Of a stretch of DNA of 64,000 nt, positions 1-7,852 are shown in pieces (the stretch's first letter is position 1; every line of letters begins with the position of its first letter). The notes beneath the pieces are model-generated. The model made no database searches. It saw only the letters and a list, made by a program, of their open reading frames with translations, and was not told where the DNA came from. The translations under genes were made by a program, and so were the position numbers. The DNA is from Stenotrophomonas sp. NA06056 (GTDB lineage: Bacteria > Pseudomonadota > Gammaproteobacteria > Xanthomonadales > Xanthomonadaceae). The stretch spans positions 3,534,001-3,598,000 of the forward strand of contig NZ_CP054931.1 of NCBI RefSeq assembly GCF_013364355.1, given 5' to 3'.

Positions 1-530
<530 letters not shown>

Positions 531-534
<4 letters not shown>

Positions 535-1418
535 GCCTTGCCCTCTGCCACCACCAGCGGCTGCGGCTGCAGCACCGGCGCGCGGCGCGACATCACCAGC
601 AGCACCAGGCCGAAGGCGATCAGCGGCACGCACAGGATCTGGCCCTTGGTCAGCCAACCGAATGCCACATAGACGCCGTTGTCGGGCATGCGCACGAACT
701 CCACGGCGAAGCGGAAGATGCCGTACAGCAGTGCGAACAGGCCACCGATGAGGTAACGATGGCGCGGCTTGGCCGACACCGTCCACAACACCACGAACAT
801 CACCAGGCCTTCCAGCAGCGCTTCATACAACTGCGACGGATGGCGGGCGAACTGATTCAGCGCACCGCTGGCGAACTGCGACTGCAGGGTGGCGTGGTCG
901 AGCTGGTTCAGCGGCGCTGGCAGGCCGGACGGGAACACCACGCCCCAGCTGCCATCGGTGTACTTGCCCCACAGTTCGGCACCGATGAAGTTGCCGATGC
1001 GGCCGAAGCCCAGGCCCAGTGGCACCAGCGGCGCCATGAAATCCATGGTGTCGAAGAAGTGCAGCTTGTGCTTGCGCGACCACCACCAGCAGGCGGCGAT
1101 GACGCCCAGCAGGCCGCCATGGAAGCTCATGCCGCCGTCCCAGACCTTGAACAGCAGCAGCGGGTTGTTCAGGAAATCGCCCAATGCGTAGAACAGCATG
1201 TAGCCGATGCGGCCGCCCAGCACCACGCCGAGCATGGCGTAGAACAGCAGGTCGGAGAAGCCATTGGCATCGACGCCCGGCAGGCGCCCGTCGGCAATGC
1301 GCTTGCGCCCCAGCAACCAGGCGGCGGTGAAGCCGAGCAGGTACATGATGCCGTACCAATGCACCTTGATCGGCCCCAGCGAGAGGGCGATGGGGTCGAT
1401 GTCGTGGAAATAGATCAT
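531..1418 (-). CDS. lgt: Prolipoprotein diacylglyceryl transferase
   Basis: Transfers diacylglycerol from phosphatidylglycerol to the lipobox cysteine of prelipoproteins, the first step of lipoprotein maturation, in the inner membrane. The 295 residues fit the family (E. coli 291). It is a multi-pass membrane protein with the invariant HGGLLG motif (His100) and the signature [12 protein letters not shown] (Arg140, Glu148). The ATG start gives an N-terminus ending in the usual [10 protein letters not shown] segment. It overlaps thyA downstream by four bases. A substrate lies nearby: the lipobox of LemA at 2888-3508. Confidence 0.97.
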
Positions 1419-1502
1419 GAAGGGCGCCTTGCAGGGATACCGATATTCTAGCGCCGCCCGGGAGCGGCCTCGCGGCGGCCCCGGTCACGCGATTGCCGGG
1501 CT

Positions 1503-1997
1503 TCAGCCCAGGATCTGCGGCGAGTCCGGCAGGCCGTCCTGATCGGACCGCGCCGAGGCCGGAAAGTGCCCTTCCACCAGAGTGGAAACCTCATCAATGG
1601 CATCACGTAGTGCCTCCACCGGCTGGGAACCGCGCAGGCCCTCACGCAGGTGGGTGCAGACGCGCTGCCATTGCTCCGGCGTGACCCGCCCCTGCAGGCC
1701 GCGGTCGGCCACGATCTCGATGGCATGGTCGGCCAGCAGCAGGTAGATCAGCACGCCATTGTTGTGCGCGGTATCCCAGGTGCGCAGGCGGGCGAACGCA
1801 TGCTCGGCCGCCTGCCTCGGGGTGACCTTGTGCCACAGCGCGTGCAGCGGCAGATCGGCCTCGACGGCGAACATCACCTGGCCGCCATGGCGCTGCTCAC
1901 CTGCGGCGATCGCCTCGGTGATCGCCTGCAGCGTGGCCGGCGGGAACGCCCGGCGCACCGACGGCGAAAACAGATGCCTGCAGAGACGCTGGATCAT
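1503..1997 (-). CDS. TPM-domain protein, short cytoplasmic-type
   Basis: A 164-residue protein with a TPM fold, recognisable from HNNGVLIYLLLADHAIEIVAD followed by GLQGRVTPEQW. It has no signal peptide and no transmembrane segment. The family (sometimes named TPM_phosphatase) has no firmly established reaction in proteobacteria. The ATG at 1997-1995 shares one base with the TGA of the preceding gene, so it is translationally coupled to it. The frame is open further upstream, but that extension is an Arg-rich read of the Gly-rich tail of the neighbour and is not credible. It completes a lemA-TPM-TPM operon, an arrangement seen in many proteobacteria. Function unknown. Confidence 0.85.
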   Translation of the reverse strand: MIQRLCRHLFSPSVRRAFPPATLQAITEAIAAGEQRHGGQVMFAVEADLPLHALWHKVTPRQAAEHAFARLRTWDTAHNNGVLIYLLLADHAIEIVADRGLQGRVTPEQWQRVCTHLREGLRGSQPVEALRDAIDEVSTLVEGHFPASARSDQDGLPDSPQILG

Positions 1998-2884
1998 CAC
2001 CAGCCCCCCGACGCGCCGCCGCCGCCGGAACGGCCTCCACCGCCGCCCCAGCCGCCACCGCCGCCAAATCCGCCGCCGCCGCCGAAGCCACCACCTCCGC
2101 CCCAACTGCCTCCACCCCATCCGCCACCGCCGGCGAAACGCCCCGGATGGCCGGACAGCATCGCCACGACCAGGCCAACCACGCCGGCCAGGCCACTGGC
2201 CAGCAGCGTGGAGGTGAACAGGAAGGCAGCAACGGCCGCACCGGCACCAGCGAGCAGGCCGCGCAGCGGACGCGGCACGCGTGAGAACACGCCACGCAGG
2301 ATGCTGCCGGCGAATACACCAATGAACAGCGCCAGGAACCAGGTATCGCCGCCACCCTCGGGCGCACGACCCTGCTGGCTGCTGACCGGCGCCGGCAACG
2401 GTTCGCCGTCGATGATCTTCACCAGCACCGCCGTGGCGTCGGTGATGCCGCCGGCATAGTCATTGGCGCGGAAGCGTGGCACCAGGTACTCCTGGATCAC
2501 CCGGTTGGCGATCGCATCGGGAATCGCGCCTTCCAGGCCGTAGCCCGGTTCGATGCGCACGCGCCGATCGTCCTTGGCGACCACCAGCAGCACGCCGTCA
2601 TCCACGCCCTTGCGACCGATCTGCCACTGGTCGAACACGCGGGTGGTGTACTGGGCGATGTCTTCCGGCTGCGTGGTGGGTACCACCAGCACCTGCATCT
2701 GGCTGCCTTTGCGCTGCTGCAGGTCCAGCGCCTGCTGCACCAGCGCCTGCTTCTGCGCGGCATCCAGGGTGCCGGTGGTATCGACCACCGGCGAATCCAG
2801 CGCCGGGATCGGCGCCAGCGTCTGTGCCTGCGCGGTCAACGGCAACCACAACAGCAGGACCAGCAGTGTGGCTGCCAGGCGCAT
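1997..2884 (-). CDS. TPM-domain membrane protein with Gly-rich tail (YgcG type)
   Basis: A 295-residue exported protein. Residues 1-20 form a signal peptide ending in AQA. Residues 28-155 are the TPM domain (SPVVDTTGTLDAAQK, then DDGVLLVVAKDDRRVRIEPGYGLEG). Membrane segments around 180-250 follow, and the last 45 residues are almost only Gly with Trp, Phe and Ser. This layout is that of the YgcG/TPM family; the reaction is not known. It starts three bases after the lemA stop and shares a base with the next gene, so the three form one operon. The Gly-rich tail probably anchors or assembles the protein, but that is inference. Confidence 0.88.
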   Translation of the reverse strand: MRLAATLLVLLLWLPLTAQAQTLAPIPALDSPVVDTTGTLDAAQKQALVQQALDLQQRKGSQMQVLVVPTTQPEDIAQYTTRVFDQWQIGRKGVDDGVLLVVAKDDRRVRIEPGYGLEGAIPDAIANRVIQEYLVPRFRANDYAGGITDATAVLVKIIDGEPLPAPVSSQQGRAPEGGGDTWFLALFIGVFAGSILRGVFSRVPRPLRGLLAGAGAAVAAFLFTSTLLASGLAGVVGLVVAMLSGHPGRFAGGGGWGGGSWGGGGGFGGGGGFGGGGGWGGGGGRSGGGGASGGW

Positions 2885-2887
2885 CGG

Positions 2888-3508
2888 TCAGTGGCCCGGA
2901 GCCGGGGCCGGCTGCTGCTGCGGCGCGTTGCCGAAATCAACCGCCGGCGCGTTGGAGATCTGCGCTTCGTTTTCCACGGTGAAGTTCGGCTTGGGCTGGT
3001 AGCCGAAGATCTTGGCGGTGATCAGCTGCGGGAACGAGCGGATGTAGGTGTTGTAGTCCTGCACCTGCTGGATGTAGCGGCCACGGGCGACGGTGATGCG
3101 GTTCTCGGTGCCTTCCAGCTGCGCCTGCAGATCGCGGAAGTTCTGGTCGGACTTGAGCACCGGGTAGTTCTCGGTGACCACGAGCAGGCGCGACAGCGCG
3201 CTGCCGAGTTCACCCTGCGCCTGCTGGAACTGCTTGAGCGAGGCTTCATCGTCGGCGTTGACGTTGATCTGACCCACACGCGAACGGGCGTTGGTGACTT
3301 CGGTCAGCACGCGCTCTTCCTGGCTGGCGAAACCCTTCACGGTCTGCACCAGGTTGGGCACCAGGTCGGCACGACGCTTGTACTGGTTGAGCACTTCGGA
3401 CCAGCTGGCCTTGACCGCTTCGTCCTTCTGCTGGATGGCGTTGTAGCCGCAGCCGGACAGCAGGGAGGCCAGCAGCAACAGGGGAATGAGGCGGGTCAAC
3501 AGGCGCAT
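2888..3508 (-). CDS. lemA: LemA family lipoprotein
   Basis: A 206-residue LemA protein. The N-terminus is a lipoprotein signal with lipobox LSGC, so it is a likely Lgt substrate. The body is the helical LemA domain: NLVQTVKGFASQEE, then NFRDLQAQLEGTENRI and a YNTYIRSFP segment. The C-terminus is a Pro/Gln/Ala-rich tail. I chose the ATG at 3508 because it directly precedes the signal peptide; the open frame upstream (to 3706) runs through hairpin repeat copy A. LemA proteins often sit beside TPM-domain genes, as here. The biochemical role is unknown. Confidence 0.93.
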   Translation of the reverse strand: MRLLTRLIPLLLLASLLSGCGYNAIQQKDEAVKASWSEVLNQYKRRADLVPNLVQTVKGFASQEERVLTEVTNARSRVGQINVNADDEASLKQFQQAQGELGSALSRLLVVTENYPVLKSDQNFRDLQAQLEGTENRITVARGRYIQQVQDYNTYIRSFPQLITAKIFGYQPKPNFTVENEAQISNAPAVDFGNAPQQQPAPAPGH

Positions 3509-3642
3509 GGCCAAGGCTCCGGGTGGACTGAGCGCCGAGCATGCCATGGTCGGTGTTAACGGGCGTGTGGAGAGTGTCGGCCGTCGTCGGCCATCGGGCG
3601 CCGCCCCCTCCGCGGTGGTTGTGTTTGCTGGATATCGGGGTG

Positions 3643-3746
3643 GGCCGGGAGGGTGGGTTGGCTGGGGGCCGCCGTGAATACGTCCTTTTAGGCTCGGTCG
3701 CCGCATCCATGCGGCTCACGCCCCCAGCCAACCCACCCTCCCGGCC
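3643..3746 (+). repeat. Covarying-arm hairpin element, copy A
   Basis: Two 27-base arms (3643-3669 and 3720-3746) are exact reverse complements and enclose a 50-base core. The core holds GTGAATACGTCC, then GGCTCGGTC, then an inner hairpin GCCGCAT-CC-ATGCGGC, and ends in TCAC, which can pair with the GTGA at its start. The same core, with different arms, recurs on the opposite strand at 3912-4013 and 7687-7782. The left arm also fits a G-quadruplex pattern. The element lies 135 bases upstream of lemA. I do not recognise it as a named family. Confidence 0.8.
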
Positions 3747-3839
3747 ACGGACGGTTTCCTGCGCACCGCGGGAAGATCAAAAGAAAAAAATCAAAATCAA
3801 AAGCAAAAGCCGATTCTTCAGACATTCCTGATGCCTGCC

Positions 3840-4080
3840 ATCCACGCATGGCGTGGATCTACCGTGTCGACCAAGGTCGACACCCACCAACAGCGGCGGG
3901 AGACTGTCGAAGGCGGGGTGGGTCCGGTTGAGGGGGTGTGAGCGGCATGGATGCCGCGACCAAGCCCCCATGGACGGGTTCACGGCGTCCCCCTCAACCG
4001 GACCCACCCCGCCAACCCACGGAATGCGGGCTTTTGCCGTTGACGTTGATTCGGCGGGTGCAGGGCTGCAAGCCCTGCCA
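3840..4080 (-). repeat. Composite hairpin element, copy B
   Basis: Read on the minus strand, the element begins 15 bases after the MFS gene stop. In order it holds: a hairpin (4060-4078), the phrase GCATTCCGTGGG, a 25-base arm (3989-4013), a 52-base core, the exactly complementary arm (3912-3936), a linker, the 20-base palindrome GTGTCGACCAAGGTCGACAC (3865-3884), and a SMAG repeat (3840-3862). The same order recurs at 7613-7850. Together with copy A this accounts for most of the 586-base gap 3509-4094. The remainder, around 3775-3815, is an A-rich tract in which I see no gene. Confidence 0.8.
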
Positions 4081-4094
4081 GAATCCAACACCCC

Positions 4095-5255
4095 TCAGCA
4101 AGCCTCAGCAGCCGGCACGCGCGCACGGCCCAGCCACGCCAGCAGCAGCGCCGATGCCGCCAGCAGGCCACCGGCCACCGGAATCGCCGCGTAGCCCAGC
4201 CCCAGGCTGATCACCGCACCACCCAGCGCCGCGCCCAGTGCATTGCCGAGGTTGAACGCACCGACGTTGATCGACGACGCCAGACCCGGCGCCTCGCTCG
4301 CAGCCTGCATCACCCGGATCTGCAGCGGCGGCACGATGGCGAAGGTCGCCGCGCCGAACAGCAACACGCCAAGCGCTGCGGTCGCGTGGCTCATGAAGGC
4401 CAGCGGCAGCACGAACATCAACAGGGCCAGAACCGCCAGCAGGATGCGGGTCGAACCGTCCAGCGACCAGTCGGCCATGCGTCCGCCGATGCCGTTGCCA
4501 ACGGTGAAACCAATACCGATCAGTGCCAGCGACAATGCAATGAAGGCATTCGACGCGCCGGTCAGCTCGGTCAGTACCGGCGCCACGTAGGTGTAGAGGG
4601 TGAACATCGCGCCAGCGCCCAGCACCGTGGTCGCCATCGCCAGCAGTACCTGCGGTTGCAGGATCGCTTTCAGTTCACGTCGAACGTCCGGGCGCGCACC
4701 CGCGGCCGACGGCGGCAGTGCCATCGCCAATGCGGTGATCGCCACCACGCCGAGCACGGCAGTGCCGGCAAAGGCCAGGCGCCAACCGAGTTGTTGGCCG
4801 ACCCAGGTCGCCAACGGCACGCCACCGATGTTGGCGATGGTCAGGCCCATGAACATCGTCGCCACCGCCGCGGCTTGCTTCTCCTTCGGTACCAGGCCGG
4901 CGGCAACCACTGCGCCGATGCCGAAGAACGCGCCGTGATTGAGACTGGTCACCAGCCGCGACAGCAACAGCAGACCGTAGTTCGGTGCCAGCGCCGACAG
5001 CACATTGCCGACCACGAAGATCGACATCAGCAGCATCAGCGCGGTGCGCTTGCCGAAGCGTCCCATCAGCAGGGTCATCACCGGCGCGCCCAGCATCACG
5101 CCCACCGCATAGGCGGTGATCAGCATGCCGGCGGTGGGGATGCTGACCCCCACTCCGTTGGCGATGACCGGCAGCAGGCCCATCGGCGTGAACTCGGTGG
5201 TGCCAATGGCGAAGGCGCCGACGGCGAGTGCCAGCAATGCGGCTCTGGAATTCAT
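4095..5255 (-). CDS. MFS transporter, DHA1 (AraJ/YdhP-like) family
   Basis: A 386-residue major facilitator of 12 predicted membrane segments. The opening LAVGAFAIGTTEFTPMGLLP is typical of the drug/sugar efflux DHA1 branch. The loop 2-3 signature appears as MGRFGKRTAL. I placed the start at the ATG at 5255 because the first helix begins there; the frame extends 47 residues upstream without recognisable content. Substrate cannot be told from sequence; relatives export arabinose-like sugars, drugs or purine nucleosides. It stands alone on the minus strand, with the composite repeat B directly after its stop. Confidence 0.9.
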   Translation of the reverse strand: MNSRAALLALAVGAFAIGTTEFTPMGLLPVIANGVGVSIPTAGMLITAYAVGVMLGAPVMTLLMGRFGKRTALMLLMSIFVVGNVLSALAPNYGLLLLSRLVTSLNHGAFFGIGAVVAAGLVPKEKQAAAVATMFMGLTIANIGGVPLATWVGQQLGWRLAFAGTAVLGVVAITALAMALPPSAAGARPDVRRELKAILQPQVLLAMATTVLGAGAMFTLYTYVAPVLTELTGASNAFIALSLALIGIGFTVGNGIGGRMADWSLDGSTRILLAVLALLMFVLPLAFMSHATAALGVLLFGAATFAIVPPLQIRVMQAASEAPGLASSINVGAFNLGNALGAALGGAVISLGLGYAAIPVAGGLLAASALLLAWLGRARVPAAEAC

Positions 5256-5428
5256 GGGGGTTGCCTGCGTGGGGCAGGCCCTGTGGAAAATGAGCGCGTA
5301 GCCTGCGCGCTTTGCCGGCCGGGAGTAAGCCTCGCCGCGGGAAAACAGTGTTGATCCCGATTCACAAGTGCCGCCATCCGGGTAGCACCGCGCCACGCCC
5401 GGCGAGCGCAGCGGCGCCCGGAAAGCAG

Positions 5429-5452
5429 AACCCCCGGCGCGGGCCGGGGGTT
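5429..5452 (-). terminator. Hairpin after terC
   Basis: A ten-base perfect stem AACCCCCGGC / GCCGGGGGTT with a four-base loop lies 12 bases after the terC stop codon. On the minus strand it is followed by CTGCTTTCC, a poor T tract, so termination may be inefficient or Rho-assisted. Confidence 0.55.
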
Positions 5453-5463
5453 CGGGGGAGTGC

Positions 5464-6213
5464 TTACCAGTCGCCGGCGCCCGGCACGTGGTGTTCGCGT
5501 GCGCGGCGGCGCATCAGCAGGTTCAGCCACTCCACCAGCACCGAGAAGCCCATCGCGGCGTAGATGTAGGGCTTGGGCACGTGCACGTCCAGGCCGTCCA
5601 GGATCAGCACCGCGCCGATCAGCAGGATGAAGGCCAGGGCCAGCATCTTCACGGTCGGGTTGGCATCGATGAAACGGCCCAGCGGGTTGGCCGCCAGCAG
5701 CATGACCGCCACCGACAGCAGGATCGCAGCCACCATCACCGGCACGTGGTCGGCAATGCCGACGGCGGTGATCACCGAGTCCAGCGAGAACACGATGTCG
5801 ATGATCGCGATCTGTGCGATCACGTAGCCGAACACGGCCGAGGTCTTGGTGGTGCTCGGGTCCTCATCTTCGCCACCGGTGATCATTTCCTTGATCTCCA
5901 TCCAGCCCTTGATGATCAGGAACAGGCCACCGACGATCAGCACCAGGTCGCGGATGGAGATACCCATGCCGGCCACGGTGAACAGGTTCGCCTGCATGTG
6001 CGCCAGGTACGCCAGCGACACCAGCAGGCCGATACGGGTGATGCAGGCCACGGCGATGCCGAGGCGGCGCGCGAACGGGCGGCGGTTCTCGGGCAGCTTG
6101 CTGACGGCGATGGAGATGAACACCAGGTTGTCGATACCGAGCACGATTTCCAGCGCACTGAGGGTGAACAGGGTCAACCAGACGTTCGGATCGGCGAGAA
6201 ACTCAAGGGACAT
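5464..6213 (-). CDS. TerC family integral membrane protein
   Basis: A 249-residue TerC/Alx-type protein with seven or so membrane helices. The two acidic membrane motifs of the family are present: ALEIVLGIDNLVFIS near residues 20-35 and IDIVFSLDSVITAVG in the second half. Members export or balance metal ions such as manganese, or are linked to tellurite resistance; which applies here cannot be read. The ATG at 6213 leads straight into the family N-terminus MSLEFLADPNVW. It is 33 bases downstream of dgkA on the same strand, so co-transcription is possible. I see no clear yybP-ykoY riboswitch in that short gap. Confidence 0.93.
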   Translation of the reverse strand: MSLEFLADPNVWLTLFTLSALEIVLGIDNLVFISIAVSKLPENRRPFARRLGIAVACITRIGLLVSLAYLAHMQANLFTVAGMGISIRDLVLIVGGLFLIIKGWMEIKEMITGGEDEDPSTTKTSAVFGYVIAQIAIIDIVFSLDSVITAVGIADHVPVMVAAILLSVAVMLLAANPLGRFIDANPTVKMLALAFILLIGAVLILDGLDVHVPKPYIYAAMGFSVLVEWLNLLMRRRAREHHVPGAGDW

Positions 6214-6246
6214 GGGAAGTCTTCAACAAGGGGGGAGGAAGAAGGA

Positions 6247-6642
6247 TCAGCCGACGCTGGCCGGGAACAACCGCGGCACCAGCACCAGGCCCCAGCACAG
6301 CAGCACGTTCATCATCAACACGAACACTGCCGCCGAGCCCATGTCCTTGGCGCGGCCGGCCAGTTCGTGGATTTCCGCGCCATAGCGCTCGATCACCGCC
6401 TCGATGGCCGAGTTGGCCAGCTCCATCGCCAGCACCAGCAGCATCGAGCCGATCATCAGCGCGCGCTCCACCGGTGTCTGGCCCAGCCAGATCGCCAGCG
6501 GCGTCAGCATCACCAGCAGGTAGACCTCCAGCCGGAACGACGACTCATGCAGCCAGGCGGCTCGCAGGCCCTGCCAGGACCAACGGGCGGCCTGGAAGAT
6601 GCGGCGCGGGCCGCGAGGCATGTGGCCGAACTGATCAGCCAC
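6247..6642 (-). CDS. dgkA: Diacylglycerol kinase
   Basis: Small integral membrane kinase that phosphorylates diacylglycerol to phosphatidate, recycling lipid left by periplasmic transferases. The family core is complete: SWQGLRAAWLHESSFR, then ELANSAIEAVIERYG and HELAGRAKDMGSAAV, with three membrane helices. I chose a GTG start at 6642 (131 residues, beginning VADQFGHMPRG) with GGAT about ten bases upstream. The ATG seven codons further in (6621) gives 124 residues, closer to the 122 of E. coli, and is a real alternative. Likely shares a transcript with terC. Confidence 0.92.
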   Translation of the reverse strand: MADQFGHMPRGPRRIFQAARWSWQGLRAAWLHESSFRLEVYLLVMLTPLAIWLGQTPVERALMIGSMLLVLAMELANSAIEAVIERYGAEIHELAGRAKDMGSAAVFVLMMNVLLCWGLVLVPRLFPASVG

Positions 6643-6865
6643 GGGTGAAGGATCCAGCAACAGGGGCGCGGCGCAGCGACCGCTCAGACGCACGGCAGGG
6701 AGTCATGGGTGCACAGGGATAGGCAGACAGCCCCCATTTTGCCACAAGGGCGACAGTGGCACCCCGGACGACCCGCCACGCGGCCCCGCGAATGGCCCGG
6801 CGCGGCCAAGCGTGGGGCCGGACCAGCTTCTATGATGAATGCCCCCTGCCCTGCCGGAGTGCCTG

Positions 6866-7564
6866 ATGACCCGTCCCCGTACCTGCCTGATCCTGCTTGG
6901 CCTGCTGGCCGCGCCGCTGGCCCAGGCCCTGAGCCCACCCGCTCCGCCGCAGGTACCCGCGCAGGTCTCTAACGTGGCCTGGGCCGCCGACATGGCGGCC
7001 TTCGCCAGCGCCGACCGGACCAATCCGCCGCCGCGCGGCGGCATCGAATTCATCGGCAGCTCGTCCTTCCGCATGTGGGACACCCTGGCCGACGACTTCT
7101 CCGGGCAACCGGTGTTCAACCGCGGCTTCGGTGGCTCGGAAGTACGCGACAGCACCTGGTATGCCGGCCAGGCCATCGTGCCGTACGCGCCATGCAAGGT
7201 GTTCTTCTATGCCGGCGACAACGACCTGAACAGCGGCCGCAGCGCGACCCAGGTACGCGACGACGTGGTGGCCTTCGTGCAGCGCGTGCATCGCGACCTG
7301 CCGAAGACGAAGGTGGAGTACGTTTCCATCAAGCCCAGCCCGTCGCGCGCGCACCTGCTGCCGGCGATCAACGACGCCAACGCGAAGATCAAGGCCGCGC
7401 TGGCGAAGCTGCCCAACACCGGCTACACCGACATCTACACCCCGATGCTGGGGGCCGATGGGCAGCCCGATGCCGCGTTGTTCCGCGAGGACATGCTGCA
7501 CATGACCCCGGCCGGCTATGCGATCTGGACCAAGGCGCTGGCGCCGAAGGTCAACTGCAACTGA
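6866..7564 (+). CDS. Exported SGNH/GDSL-type hydrolase
   Basis: A 232-residue secreted or periplasmic esterase-like protein. A signal peptide ends around AQA (residues 17-19). The SGNH blocks are readable: block I as IEFIGSSSFRMW (catalytic Ser), the Gly block as RGFGGSEV, block III as YAGDNDLNSG (Asn), and the C-terminal DMLHMTP carrying Asp and His. The substrate is unknown. It is a single gene, divergent from dgkA, and faces the histidine kinase gene tail-to-tail with composite repeat C between them. ATG 6866 is preceded by CCGGAG, a usable ribosome site. Confidence 0.88.
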   Translation: MTRPRTCLILLGLLAAPLAQALSPPAPPQVPAQVSNVAWAADMAAFASADRTNPPPRGGIEFIGSSSFRMWDTLADDFSGQPVFNRGFGGSEVRDSTWYAGQAIVPYAPCKVFFYAGDNDLNSGRSATQVRDDVVAFVQRVHRDLPKTKVEYVSIKPSPSRAHLLPAINDANAKIKAALAKLPNTGYTDIYTPMLGADGQPDAALFREDMLHMTPAGYAIWTKALAPKVNCN

Positions 7565-7612
7565 GTGATGCTGTGGTTGCCGGCCAGCGGCCGGCACTAC
7601 CGGAGACGCTTC

Positions 7613-7850
7613 ATCCACGCATGGCGTGGATCTACGTGTCGACCAAGGTCGACACCTACCAACAGCAGCGGGAACCTGTCGAAGGCGGGGCGCTGTGGGT
7701 TTGCGGGGTGTGAGCCGCATGGATGCGGCGACCAAGCCCCCATGGACGGGTTCACGGCGGCCCCGCACACCCACAGCGCCCCGCGCTCCCACGGAATGCC
7801 CGCTGTTGCTGTTGCTTGAACGCCTCTGCGGGTGCCGGGCGCAGCCCGGC
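7613..7850 (-). repeat. Composite hairpin element, copy C
   Basis: Same architecture and orientation as copy B. Read on the minus strand it begins three bases after the histidine kinase stop: hairpin (7834-7850), GCATTCCGTGGG, arm (7761-7782), 52-base core, arm (7687-7708, one mismatch), linker, a GTCGAC-centred 20-base palindrome (7636-7655) and a SMAG repeat (7613-7635). Its core differs from that of copy B at three of 52 bases, and two of those three are a compensating G/C swap in the inner hairpin stem. It fills the gap between two convergent genes. Confidence 0.8.
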
Positions 7851-7852
7851 CC

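Noticed and set aside
1650..2459. A 269-codon plus-strand frame rich in Pro
   Set aside because: The Pro runs are the antisense of the Gly-rich tail of the TPM protein, not a real proline-rich protein.
3563..4210. Short frames over the hairpin elements, with peptides like MDAATKPPWTG
   Set aside because: The peptide is just the translated core of copies B and C; reading runs through both arms of hairpins and has no ribosome site.
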